In this document: positions 23,767 to 32,011 of the stretch, one piece after another
Numbering within the stretch: the first letter of the stretch is position 1
How the letters are laid out: every line of letters begins with the position of its first letter
Origin: Flavobacteriia bacterium
GTDB lineage: Bacteria > Bacteroidota > Bacteroidia > Flavobacteriales > Flavobacteriaceae
Direction of reading: 5' to 3'
DNA: 36,628 bases
Assembly: GCA_011391075.1 (NCBI GenBank)
Contig: JAABRF010000017.1
Location: 1 to 36,628, forward strand
The notes under the pieces: generated by a model
What the model saw: the letters and a program-made list of their open reading frames with translations, nothing else
Told to the model about the DNA's origin: nothing
Database searches by the model: none
Made by a program: the position numbers and the translations under genes

Positions 23767-25455
23767 ATGTTTGAATGGTTTTATAGGTTGTTTTTACCGA
23801 CTGAAAATCCTGATGTTACACAATCATTGGTAACGATAATGCTGGCAGTAGGCGGTGGAATTTTGTTGGGTAGAATTAAGATTTTTAAAGTATCACTTGG
23901 CGTATCAGCTGTAATGTTTGTTGGTTTAGTACTAGGACACTATGGTTATAGGATCAACACTGAAATATTGCATTTTATTCGCGATTTTGGGTTGATTCTA
24001 TTTGTTTATGGGATTGGGATACAAGTTGGGCCTTCATTCTTTTCTTCTTTTAAAAAGGAAGGACTTAAACTCAATTTTTTAGCAGTTAGTACTGTAATAT
24101 TGGGTGGTATAGTTACGTATGTGCTTTTTAGGACAACTGGTTTAGGAATGGAGAATATGGTAGGAGTGATGTCGGGTTCGGTTACCAATACTCCTGGATT
24201 GGGAGCTGCTAAAAGTACATTACAGGAAATTCAACTTCAATTTCCTGAAAAATCATTCGCAGATCCGGCTATTGCCTATGCTATTACCTATCCTTTAGGT
24301 GTGTTTGGGATTATTTTAATAATTATTTTAAGCAAACTTATCTTTAAAATTGATCCGGATAAAGAAATGAGAAAATTTCGTTTGATGAAAATCAAAAGCG
24401 AAGAACCCTTAATTGCAAAAAAATGTAGGATTACCAATCCCGACTATTTTGGTAAAAGTATTTTTCAAACCTTGAAGGAAGTTGGTCATGAGGTTTTGAT
24501 TACGCGTTTGAAACACAGTAAAAACGATGCTGTCTTTTCACCGGCATTGGACAGTCAATTGTTGGAGAAGGATGTAATGATGGTTTTTGGAGTTGAAAAA
24601 GAAGTCGATGCTTTTATTCAAAAAATAGGTAGAGAATCAAGTGATTTGTTTATTGAAACGACGAGTGATATTCAAACCAAGAATATTTTTGTAACCAATC
24701 CTAAAGCCATACATAAAAAATTGAGTGAATTGGATTTATACAACAAATACGAACTGAAAGTAACCAGAGTAATCAGAGCCGGAAAAGAAATGTTGGCTCG
24801 TCCATCTTTGGAATTATTTTATGGAGATAAAATGTTTGTGGTAGGTACTAAAGAAGCGATAGATGAAGTAGCAGTAATTATTGGAAATTCGGAAAAGAAA
24901 CTCATGGAACCCGATTTTTTATCACTTTTTGGCGGTTTGTTAATTGGTGTTATTTTAGGTTCAGTACCCATCATGATTCCATCTTTACCGGTTCCTATCA
25001 AGTTGGGTTTTGCAGCCGGACCACTTATTGCCGCTTTGTTAATTAGTAGGTATGGTGGAATTGGAGTAATCCATTCCTATATCAACAATGGTGCGATTTT
25101 CTTTATGAAAGACTTGGGAATTTGTTTGTTTTTCGCAGCTGTTGGCGTTTATGCAGGCGAAGGTTTTTCGGCAAATTTTATTCAATACAACGGATGGATG
25201 ATGATGTATTATGGAATGTTTATCACTTTTGTCCCATTAATTACCTTGGTGTTGGTGGGAACTTTTGTGTTCAAACTCAATTTTTTACAACTAACAGGTT
25301 TGATGAGTGGCACTTATACAGATCCAGCTGCATTGTCTTTTAGTACGGCTTATTTAGATTCTGATGTGCCTATCCAATCCTACGCTACCGTTTATCCTTT
25401 GGTTACCATTTTTAGAATTTTTATTGCACAGTTACTCATCCTCATGTTTGTATAA
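23767..25455 (+). CDS. AspT/YidE/YbjL-family membrane transporter
   Basis: 562-aa inner-membrane transporter of the aspartate:alanine exchanger family. Each half has about five membrane helices (about 15-190 and 385-560) containing the duplicated AspT/YidE domain: FGLILFVYGIGIQVGP in the first half is mirrored by LGICLFFAAVGVYAGEGF in the second, and SGSVTNTPGLGAA by SGTYTDPAALSF. Between them (about 205-370) are two RCK_C/TrkA-C-like cytoplasmic domains, which in related carriers bind a regulatory ligand. The substrate is unknown; an organic acid or amino acid exchange is the family norm. It stands alone with its own promoter. Confidence 0.9.
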   Translation: MFEWFYRLFLPTENPDVTQSLVTIMLAVGGGILLGRIKIFKVSLGVSAVMFVGLVLGHYGYRINTEILHFIRDFGLILFVYGIGIQVGPSFFSSFKKEGLKLNFLAVSTVILGGIVTYVLFRTTGLGMENMVGVMSGSVTNTPGLGAAKSTLQEIQLQFPEKSFADPAIAYAITYPLGVFGIILIIILSKLIFKIDPDKEMRKFRLMKIKSEEPLIAKKCRITNPDYFGKSIFQTLKEVGHEVLITRLKHSKNDAVFSPALDSQLLEKDVMMVFGVEKEVDAFIQKIGRESSDLFIETTSDIQTKNIFVTNPKAIHKKLSELDLYNKYELKVTRVIRAGKEMLARPSLELFYGDKMFVVGTKEAIDEVAVIIGNSEKKLMEPDFLSLFGGLLIGVILGSVPIMIPSLPVPIKLGFAAGPLIAALLISRYGGIGVIHSYINNGAIFFMKDLGICLFFAAVGVYAGEGFSANFIQYNGWMMMYYGMFITFVPLITLVLVGTFVFKLNFLQLTGLMSGTYTDPAALSFSTAYLDSDVPIQSYATVYPLVTIFRIFIAQLLILMFV

Positions 25456-25650
25456 TAGTCAAAATTTAAAAAAACCAAAAAAGTATTTAGTTTCCCAATT
25501 TTATTCCGTAAATTCGCTCTTTTTTTCAAATAAAACAATTGTTCAATCGATTGATAAGGTTGTTTTAATAGTTTATAATTTTTTTAATAATCAAAGGAAT
25601 GTATATCATTTACATTCATTAAAATAGGAGTACAATACTCAAATGTCATT

Positions 25651-26526
25651 ATGAACAGAATACCAGAATCAGAACTCGTTTTAAATCCTGATGGTAGTGT
25701 ATATCATCTTAATTTATTACCCGAAAATGTAGCAGAAACCGTCATATTTGTTGGAGATCAAGATCGCGTGCCCAAAGTAGCAGCTCATTTTGAAACGATT
25801 GAATTTGAAACGCAGAAAAGAGAATTTAGAACCATTACGGGAACCTATAAAGGTAAAAGAATGAGTGTCATTTCAACAGGAATTGGACCTGATAATATCG
25901 ATATCGTAATGAATGAATTGGATGCCTTATTTAATATCGATTTAAAAACGCGTACGATTAAGGAAAAACTTACTTCGATTACAATTGTAAGAGTTGGGAC
26001 TTCCGGATCATTACAAGCCGATATTCCGGTGGATCATTTTGTATTGGCCGATTATGGTATTGGATTTGACGGTATGTTATGGTCCTATGATTGTAATGCT
26101 GTTTTGGAACATGAATTGGCAGATGCATTTGTAGCACATACTGGTTACATGTCTGAAAAAGCGAAACCTTATATCGTTCAAAACAGTCCGGAATTGGGTG
26201 ATAAATTGGCGGGTAATCCCAAAGTGCACAGAGGTATAACTGCTACAGCCGGTGGTTTTTTTGGACCTCAAGGTCGCGTATTGCGATTGGCATTACAAGA
26301 TACTGAACTCAATCATAAAACCGATTCGTTTCTGCATAAAGGCCACAGAGTTACCAATTTGGAAATGGAAACTTCAGCAATTTATGGTTTGTCAAAATTA
26401 ATGGGACACAAAGCTTGTTCTATGAATTGTATCATCGCAAATAGAGCCAATAAAACATTTAGTAAAGACCCATATGCAGCTGTTGAAGAATTGATTTTGT
26501 ACACTTTAAATCAATTGTCAAAATAA
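25651..26526 (+). CDS. Nucleoside phosphorylase (uridine phosphorylase-like)
   Basis: 291-aa cytoplasmic enzyme of the PNP/UDP phosphorylase superfamily, which splits nucleosides with phosphate to a base and ribose-1-phosphate. Visible motifs are the GDQDRVPKVA block (about 36-45), STGIGPDNIDIVMNEL (about 75-90) with the phosphate-binding region, VRVGTSGSLQADIP (about 114-127), and NLEMETSAIYGLS (about 235-247), whose Glu pair holds the ribose. The pattern is closer to uridine phosphorylase than to trimeric PNP, but the base preference cannot be fixed. The 195-base gap upstream has no clear full -7 match. Confidence 0.88.
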   Translation: MNRIPESELVLNPDGSVYHLNLLPENVAETVIFVGDQDRVPKVAAHFETIEFETQKREFRTITGTYKGKRMSVISTGIGPDNIDIVMNELDALFNIDLKTRTIKEKLTSITIVRVGTSGSLQADIPVDHFVLADYGIGFDGMLWSYDCNAVLEHELADAFVAHTGYMSEKAKPYIVQNSPELGDKLAGNPKVHRGITATAGGFFGPQGRVLRLALQDTELNHKTDSFLHKGHRVTNLEMETSAIYGLSKLMGHKACSMNCIIANRANKTFSKDPYAAVEELILYTLNQLSK

Positions 26527-26549
26527 GTACGTAAAATATTTATCACATT

Positions 26550-26581
26550 TTGTCGTTTTATTATAAAAAACTGTATGTTTG
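26550..26581 (+). promoter_or_regulatory. Promoter of the 49-aa lipoprotein gene
   Basis: TTG (26550-26552, end of a TTTTG), 21 bases, then TATGTTTG (26574-26581) followed by CA: a strong -33/-7 pair. Leader of about 65 bases. Confidence 0.65.
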
Positions 26582-26652
26582 CAACGAAGATAATCATGCA
26601 GACAAAATGTTTTTATCTTATTCAATAAATTTAATTCACTTTTATTTAAAAA

Positions 26653-26802
26653 ATGAAAAAATTAGTATTTTTTGCAGTTTTACTTGTATTGGTTACCAGC
26701 TTGGAATCATGTGGATCCAGAAAAAAAGGATGTGGTTTAACTGCTGACAATCAAAATGTTCCTGTACAACAAGAAGTTGTTGTGGCTGAAGCTACCGAGT
26801 AA
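26653..26802 (+). CDS. Small lipoprotein, 49 aa
   Basis: Short reading frame with its own good promoter. It begins MKKLVFFAVLLVLVTSLESC: a hydrophobic signal ending in lipobox LESC, so Cys20 would be lipidated. The mature part is only 30 residues, starting CGSRKKGCGLTADNQN and ending in an acidic, valine-rich tail. A second Cys (27) in KGCGL is notable. Tiny lipoproteins with a Lys-rich KGCGL motif occur, as I recall, across Flavobacteriia, without known function. The coding frame, promoter and lipobox together support a real gene. Confidence 0.75.
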   Translation: MKKLVFFAVLLVLVTSLESCGSRKKGCGLTADNQNVPVQQEVVVAEATE

Positions 26803-26820
26803 TCAAAAAATTTTTTGATT
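26801..26820. terminator. 20-bp perfect palindrome between converging genes
   Basis: AATCAAAAAATTTTTTGATT is a perfect palindrome covering the stop codons of the lipoprotein gene (+) and the acyltransferase gene (-). With its A/T tracts it could end transcription both ways, though it lacks a G/C-rich stem. Confidence 0.45.
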
Positions 26821-27357
26821 GTATTTCTCGGGGTATTTTGCCGGAATTGTTTTGTAAAAAGTTTCTATTTTACCCATATCTTGATTAAAATCCTCTGTTA
26901 AGTGGATTAAATCGCCTACACCTGCAATTTTCTTTTCGTAATCCAAATAACCCAATGCTACCGGTAATTGGGCGCTTTTGGCTATGTGATAAAACCCGGT
27001 TTTCCATTTTTCTACGCGACTTCGGGTTCCTTCTGCCGGAACCATCAAAACAATTCTATCGTTTTGTTCCAGCGTTTCAATAGCAAATTGAACCATATTT
27101 CCTTTTTTACTTCTATCTACTCCTATGGCTCCCATCATTTTAAAAAACCAACCATGCAGACCTTTGGTAAAGGAATCTTTGATAAAAAACTTTACCGGTA
27201 CTTTTTGTTCCCAAAAAACAGCCAATGAAAAAACCAAATCCCAGTTGGAAGTATGTGGTGCTGCAATCATGACGCATTTATTCACATTGTATGCGTGGGG
27301 ATAATTACTTTTCCATCCCAAAATAAATAAAACAAATTTTCCTATTAAACTTTTCAT
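26803..27357 (-). CDS. PlsC-like 1-acyl-glycerol-3-phosphate acyltransferase family protein
   Basis: 184-aa member of the lysophospholipid acyltransferase (PlsC) superfamily. The catalytic HX4D box is HTSNWD (His35-Asp40). The second block FFKMMGAIGVDRSKK (about 66-80) and the third VPAEGTRSR (about 103-111, the EGTR substrate-binding motif) are in the right order. It is short, and fits the bacterial subgroup of compact glycerol acyltransferases more than classical PlsC. The likely site is the inner-membrane face, acylating a lipid or lipid-like substrate; the acceptor is uncertain. It converges on the small lipoprotein gene. No clear -7 element is seen upstream, where a repeat-rich gap begins. 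Confidence 0.85.
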   Translation of the reverse strand: MKSLIGKFVLFILGWKSNYPHAYNVNKCVMIAAPHTSNWDLVFSLAVFWEQKVPVKFFIKDSFTKGLHGWFFKMMGAIGVDRSKKGNMVQFAIETLEQNDRIVLMVPAEGTRSRVEKWKTGFYHIAKSAQLPVALGYLDYEKKIAGVGDLIHLTEDFNQDMGKIETFYKTIPAKYPEKYNQKIF

Positions 27358-27580
27358 GTGTATATAATTTCGTAATTAATTGATTTTATGTGTTTTATAT
27401 TTTAATGCAAAGACGCAATCCCGATAGCTATCGGTACCAATATTCAATAACCAATATTGAATAACTAATAACTATTAACCATCCCGATAGACCTGCCAAG
27501 CCAAAGGCATGGTATCGGGACCAATAACCAATTAACTAAAAAAATCTTTTAACTTAATAATTATTGTTCACATTAATCTA
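27358..27580. repeat. Intergenic gap with inverted and direct repeats
   Basis: No gene is visible. It holds the palindrome CCGATAGCTATCGG (27421-27434), the inverted pair TATTCAAT (27441-27448) / ATTGAATA (27456-27463), several AATAAC(C/T)-type direct repeats, and a long hairpin TCCCGATA (27482-27489) / TATCGGGA (27513-27520) with partial pairing of CCTGCC and GGCATGG inside. It looks like a cluster of REP-type elements. Confidence 0.75.
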
Positions 27581-28846
27581 TCAATAAGTATTGTATATTC
27601 TTAATAATACTTCGTTCATTTTTGATCTTACTTCACTACTTTTTTCCATGAAATTATTATTCATATAACTAAAAATCAAAAATGTTCCTTTTTTGGTAAT
27701 AAGATAGCCACTCAAATTATGGTTGTTACTCACCGAACCGGTTTTAGCAAATATATACGTGAATTCCGATGGATACCACTTATGTAAAGTACCTGTTTTT
27801 CCATTATGCGGCATCAATTGCATAGCATTTTCTGGGCCCCATTCTTTTTGCATTTTATCCAAAATATACACCATATCATGTGGCGTAAAGAGATTGTACC
27901 GCGATAAACCTGAAGCATCTACCCAACGCGGTTTTTGAGGAATATCTCTGAATAGGGAATCCAATGCCAATTGTATACTATTGGAAACTTTATATTGATT
28001 AGTTGTATTCTTGGCAATGATGAGCAATAACTGTTCAGCCATAAAGTTTTCACTTTCATTCATCAATCTAGAGTACAAAGGTCGAGTAGGAGTGCTTTTT
28101 TTTAATTTAAATACATCTTCAAAAGCCAAATGACTGAAATAAATGGGTTTGTGTATCGTATCACTTAACAAATGTGCACTTAATTCAAGCGAAGTTTTAA
28201 ATGGAATCTTTCTATTTGAATCAAAGTTTTCCGGATTGTAATAAAACTGATTTTTAAAAAAATCCCGATGATAATCAATGGAATTGGTTGGGAAAGTATT
28301 TTTTTGAAAATAATTGGGAATGATTTGTTTCCCATTTAACAATGCAAAATTACCATATATGGGAAACAAACTTTTTTCGGGCATATAATAAAATTGATAA
28401 TCATCCCATTGCCAACCATCTCCGAATACGAAATCTGAAAAAGGCTCCTCAACTATTGCTATGGGTTTGATTTGAGTAGATAAAAACTCATATGTAGAAT
28501 TGGGTAAGGAATCATGCAGAAAAGATGGATCAGCAAGAGGTTTGATATATATAGTATCTTTTGATTCATAATAACTCAATGTAGCTATTGAATCTGAAAG
28601 ATAATGTTTGGCAGTATACAACGTGAATAATTTCACGGTACTTGCAGGTGTAAAATATAAATCAGAATGGTATGAAATCAATGTTTTTCCCGAAGCGGGA
28701 TCAAAAACCATCAAACCTGAAAAATAAGGATGTAGTTTTGGATTTGACAATTCTTTTACAATTTGTTTTTCAATGGAACAAGACTGTATCAGGAGACATC
28801 CCATAAACCAAAGTGTAGCGTATATGTATTTTGTTTTAATTAACAT
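27581..28846 (-). CDS. dacB: D-alanyl-D-alanine carboxypeptidase/endopeptidase, PBP4 (S13) family
   Basis: 421-aa serine peptidase of the peptidoglycan PBP4 family, which trims or cleaves peptide cross-links. The three active-site motifs are present: SxxK as STVK (Ser69-Lys72), SxN as SEN in NESENFMAEQ, and KTG in FAKTGSVSNNHNLSG. The N-terminus is a lipoprotein-type signal with LIQSC (Cys23), so it is probably tethered to a membrane facing the periplasm. It is about 50 residues shorter than E. coli PBP4, so the domains inserted after SxxK are reduced. It starts 13 bases after the helicase gene and is probably co-transcribed with it. Confidence 0.88.
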   Translation of the reverse strand: MLIKTKYIYATLWFMGCLLIQSCSIEKQIVKELSNPKLHPYFSGLMVFDPASGKTLISYHSDLYFTPASTVKLFTLYTAKHYLSDSIATLSYYESKDTIYIKPLADPSFLHDSLPNSTYEFLSTQIKPIAIVEEPFSDFVFGDGWQWDDYQFYYMPEKSLFPIYGNFALLNGKQIIPNYFQKNTFPTNSIDYHRDFFKNQFYYNPENFDSNRKIPFKTSLELSAHLLSDTIHKPIYFSHLAFEDVFKLKKSTPTRPLYSRLMNESENFMAEQLLLIIAKNTTNQYKVSNSIQLALDSLFRDIPQKPRWVDASGLSRYNLFTPHDMVYILDKMQKEWGPENAMQLMPHNGKTGTLHKWYPSEFTYIFAKTGSVSNNHNLSGYLITKKGTFLIFSYMNNNFMEKSSEVRSKMNEVLLRIYNTY

Positions 28847-28859
28847 GCTGCGAAAATAA

Positions 28860-30287
28860 TCATTTTATAAAATCTGCATCTGTAAAACCTATCAAATATA
28901 CTTTTTCTTGAGCTCTAGTTATTGCAGTATAGAGCCAACGCCAGTATTCCATATTTTGTCCGTTGGGTAAATACGGTTTTTCGATAAACACATTTTTCCA
29001 TTGTCCACCTTGTGATTTATGACAAGTTATGGCATAAGAAAATTTAACTTGTAAGGCATTGTAGTATTTATCTTCTTTGACACTTTGGTAAATTTTGTAT
29101 TTAGCATTCAAATGCGCATAGTCTTTGGCAATTTCATTGTACAATTTTAAACCATCTTCATAGGTAAGAGCTGGAGCATTGACAGTCAAGGTATCTAGCA
29201 AAAGCACGACGTCAAAAGCTTGTTGTCTTGGATAATCAACCAGTTTGACTGTTGCTTCGGCAAATTTGAATCCATATAATTCCACCCGATTGCGAATGGA
29301 TAAAATTTGACAGGTATCACCATTCGCTATAAAACCGGCTTCCGAAGTGTCATCAAGCCAGTAATAGTTGTTTTTGACTACCATGACATAATCACCCGAT
29401 GATATATCACCTTCTTTGCCCATGATGCGCGTCCGGATTTGTTCATTGTACTGATTCGCTCGTTTATTGGCCCATACAATAATAGCAGTATCTTCAATAC
29501 TCTCATTACCATAAGATTGAAAAATGGCATCTTGAATTTCATAACCATCAATGAGCCTAATGGTATCAGGATTATGAAGATTGAAAAGAAAATCGTCTGT
29601 CGACATTTCATTAATCTTTTCCCTTAAAACAGTTGCATTGTCCAATATTCCCGAAGTTTTTTCTTGTCGCATGACTTCGGTGAGTTCAATTTCCGTAATT
29701 TCCTTACTGTATTCTAAAGTGAGTTTATCCAAGTCAAGAGCAGGACTTACTATTGATTTAACCGGTGGAAGTTGGGCTGTATCACCAATAAATACAAGTT
29801 TACAACCGGCGCCGCTGTAAACAAATTTTATTAAATCAGCTAAGACAGAATTATTCTTAAATACAGACAAGTCTTCAGATTGATCCGAAATCATGGAAGC
29901 TTCATCAACAAAAAACAAAGTTTGAGTATAAGTGTTTTTTTTAAGTTCAAAACTCACTCCACCACTTTTATTTCTCTTGGAATGATAGATTTTTTTATGA
30001 ATGGTAAATGCTTCCTTTTCGGCATATTGTGCCAAAACCTTAGCTGCCCTACCTGTTGGAGCCAATAAAACCGATTTTTTTCCAGTAGGTTCTAGGTGAT
30101 TTACAATTGTACTGATGACAGTTGTTTTTCCAGTTCCGGCATAACCTTTTAAAAGGTATAAAGCATGAAGGTTAGTATTGAATATAAAATCGGAAAAGCT
30201 TGCTAACATTTTGTCCTGCAAGGCAGTAGGTTGGTGTGGAAATTTCTGAATGAGAAATTTATAAAAGTTTTGTGCCGTTTGAATCAT
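28860..30287 (-). CDS. RecD-like ATP-dependent DNA helicase (SF1B)
   Basis: Superfamily 1 helicase, 475 aa from the preferred start. Motifs in order: GYAGTGKTT Walker A (about 48-56), FVDEASMISD motif II, FIGDTAQLPPV motif III, a UvrD-like C-terminal region with ITCHKSQGGQWKNVFIE motif V, and YTAITRAQEKVYLIGF motif VI. It lacks the long N-terminal part of RecD/RecD2 and belongs to the compact exoDNase-V-alpha-like helicases found across Bacteroidota. The frame is open to an ATG at 30359, but MIQTAQNFYKFL at 30287 fits the family start, and the extra residues would cover the promoter region. Role in DNA repair inferred. It is followed by dacB. Confidence 0.88.
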   Translation of the reverse strand: MIQTAQNFYKFLIQKFPHQPTALQDKMLASFSDFIFNTNLHALYLLKGYAGTGKTTVISTIVNHLEPTGKKSVLLAPTGRAAKVLAQYAEKEAFTIHKKIYHSKRNKSGGVSFELKKNTYTQTLFFVDEASMISDQSEDLSVFKNNSVLADLIKFVYSGAGCKLVFIGDTAQLPPVKSIVSPALDLDKLTLEYSKEITEIELTEVMRQEKTSGILDNATVLREKINEMSTDDFLFNLHNPDTIRLIDGYEIQDAIFQSYGNESIEDTAIIVWANKRANQYNEQIRTRIMGKEGDISSGDYVMVVKNNYYWLDDTSEAGFIANGDTCQILSIRNRVELYGFKFAEATVKLVDYPRQQAFDVVLLLDTLTVNAPALTYEDGLKLYNEIAKDYAHLNAKYKIYQSVKEDKYYNALQVKFSYAITCHKSQGGQWKNVFIEKPYLPNGQNMEYWRWLYTAITRAQEKVYLIGFTDADFIK

Positions 30288-30304
30288 GTTTTTTAATGTA
30301 ACTA

Positions 30305-30312
30305 CAAAGTAA
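30305..30312 (-). promoter_or_regulatory. Possible -7 element of the helicase gene
   Basis: Minus strand TTACTTTG, one mismatch to TAnnTTTG (second base), about 18 bases before the ATG at 30287. Weak. Confidence 0.3.
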
Positions 30313-30404
30313 AGATTTTTTTTATATTGAAAAACCATTGGCACAATTATTGGGAACAATTAGAATAACTTTGTAAGAACACTTTTATGTGTCATTTTTT
30401 TTTT

Positions 30405-30412
30405 TAAATTTG
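30405..30412 (+). promoter_or_regulatory. -7 element of the membrane protein/DUF3822/rsmD operon
   Basis: TAAATTTG followed by CG, full TAnnTTTG match, 29 bases ahead of the ATG at 30442. Confidence 0.6.
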
Positions 30413-30441
30413 CGACGTAACAAAACTTAATTTTACACATC

Positions 30442-31182
30442 ATGAGTCTATTATTTTTTATTATTGCCATTTTAGTATTAATACTAGCATTTTTATTTTT
30501 AGCTAAACTGTTAGTAGAAAATGTGCCTAAGAAATACTTTCCTTTTATTTCGTTATTTCTTTTATTGATATCAGTTTTCCTAGGATATAAAATTGTATAT
30601 AGTGTTGTAGGTGATATTAAATTCAATAAAGAAAAAGTGGTACGTTATCAAAAAGCCATCGATGGATTGAAATTAATTAGAGATGCTGAAGTTGCTTATA
30701 AAAGTGCCAAAGGTGATTATACAAGTGATTATGCCAAACTGATTGATTTCATAGAAACAGGAAGCACTCCGATTATACAAACTATTGAAAAATCAATTAA
30801 TGTTGTAGATAGAGGTATATCTAGAGAAAAAGAAATTAAAGTAATTGATACTATTGGTTGGGAAAAAGTAATCAAAGACTTTGAAAAGAGAGATTATAAA
30901 AATATGATGTATATACCAGGAACTACTACCAAATACGAGTTGAAAACTGGATATGTAGAAAAAGGGAAAGACAAATACAAAGCACCGGTTTTTGAAGCAA
31001 AAATTGCTAAAATGGTGCTGTTGGAAGGTTTGCCTAAAGGTTTAATAGAACGTGAATTAAACGCTGAGGGAATTGATGAAGTGAATGGCGAAAACATTAC
31101 TGTTGGAACTTTGGAAGATGTCAAAGAAACCGGCAACTGGCCTCCTATATATGATACTAGAAAAATTTCAGACACAAAATAA
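30442..31182 (+). CDS. Conserved two-helix membrane protein with pseudopilin-like segment
   Basis: 246-aa protein of unknown function. Two hydrophobic helices (about 3-23 and 33-54) lie at the N-terminus. The rest is polar: KAIDGLKLIRDAEVAYKSAKGDYTSDYAKLIDF (about 68-100) has the shape of the segment after the first helix in type IV pilins and pseudopilins, where a helix leads to AYxxxxGxY. A beta-rich part follows (about 130-225). No peptidase cleavage site for a pilin precedes it, and the helices come as a pair, so it is not a normal pilin. It is first in a three-gene operon; the next start codon lies inside its 3' end. Confidence 0.7.
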   Translation: MSLLFFIIAILVLILAFLFLAKLLVENVPKKYFPFISLFLLLISVFLGYKIVYSVVGDIKFNKEKVVRYQKAIDGLKLIRDAEVAYKSAKGDYTSDYAKLIDFIETGSTPIIQTIEKSINVVDRGISREKEIKVIDTIGWEKVIKDFEKRDYKNMMYIPGTTTKYELKTGYVEKGKDKYKAPVFEAKIAKMVLLEGLPKGLIERELNAEGIDEVNGENITVGTLEDVKETGNWPPIYDTRKISDTK

Positions 31183-32011
31183 ATTATCCGAATCAACTAA
31201 TTTCGGGAAAAGTCATTTATCCATCCAAATTAGTTTGGATGGATTTAGCTTTTGTATATTCGATAAGGATTTGGTTGATGTAATTTTTTTGAAAAAATTT
31301 GAATTTTCTGAAAGAGCGCAAAATCCAGAACAACTTTTAAATTTTATCAAACAGATATTTGAAAAAGAAAATGTCTTAAAAGAAAAATTTGAATCGGTCA
31401 ATATCTCTCATCAAAATAATTTAGCTGTTTTGGTTCCTGAGTCCTTATATGACTCCGAATACAAAGCCGATTATTTGAAGTATTCAGTTAAAGTATTGCA
31501 AGATGACTCAATAGCTGTGGAAGATATTGAAAATTATGAGGCGAAAAACGTATACATCCCATTTACTGCTGTCAATAATTTTATGAAGGAGATATATGGT
31601 GAATTTGAATCGCTTCACACATCGACTGTCTTATTAAACTCACTTTTAAAATATTTTAAAAACACAATTAAAAAGTACTTTTTTGTCAATGTTTCCAAAC
31701 ATTCAATTGAATTGGTATACATGCAAAATGGTGAAATTCAATTGTATAATTCATTTTTGTACTATACCAAGGAAGACTTTATATATTACATTTTATTTGC
31801 TATGGAACAATTGGGCTTAGATCCTGATTCCCAACCGGTCACGTTTATTGGAGATATTGAAAAAGAATATTCACTATATAGCATTACTTACCAATATGTA
31901 AGACATGTGAACTTTTTAAATATCAATAATTTTAGTTTGTCAGATGATTTTTATCAATTGAATTCAGGGTTGAATCGACATCAATTTTTTGAATTGCTCA
32001 ATCAATTCTGA
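31151..32011 (+). CDS. DUF3822 family protein, possible actin-like fold
   Basis: 286-aa cytoplasmic protein of the DUF3822 family, known from Bacteroidota. The start at 31151 overlaps the upstream gene by 32 bases; earlier in-frame ATG codons at 31085 and 31118 are deeper in that gene and give a non-family N-terminus. The N-terminal HLSIQISLDGFSFCIFD and the later NVSKHSIELVYMQNGEIQLYNSF (about 202-224), ending in a VTFIGDIEKEY block (about 250), follow the strand pattern of actin-like ATPases such as PilM/FtsA. No clear phosphate-binding Gly motif is present in the first strand pair. The fold is inference by pattern. Its stop overlaps the rsmD start by one base. Confidence 0.75.
   Translation: MILEKFQTQNKLSESTNFGKSHLSIQISLDGFSFCIFDKDLVDVIFLKKFEFSERAQNPEQLLNFIKQIFEKENVLKEKFESVNISHQNNLAVLVPESLYDSEYKADYLKYSVKVLQDDSIAVEDIENYEAKNVYIPFTAVNNFMKEIYGEFESLHTSTVLLNSLLKYFKNTIKKYFFVNVSKHSIELVYMQNGEIQLYNSFLYYTKEDFIYYILFAMEQLGLDPDSQPVTFIGDIEKEYSLYSITYQYVRHVNFLNINNFSLSDDFYQLNSGLNRHQFFELLNQF

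Noticed and set aside
25364-25627. 87-aa plus-strand ORF after the AspT-type gene
   Set aside because: It overlaps the transporter's 3' end in another frame and has no promoter, domain or signal peptide.
26550-26747. 65-aa ORF overlapping the small lipoprotein
   Set aside because: It covers the lipoprotein's promoter and runs in another frame; the lipoprotein frame has the lipobox.
30288-30359. N-terminal extension of the helicase
   Set aside because: The added residues do not fit the family start and would cover the promoter area; the ATG at 30287 is preferred.
30360-30626. 88-aa minus-strand ORF opposite the two-helix membrane protein
   Set aside because: It spans the operon promoter and the antisense of a coding region with no supporting feature.
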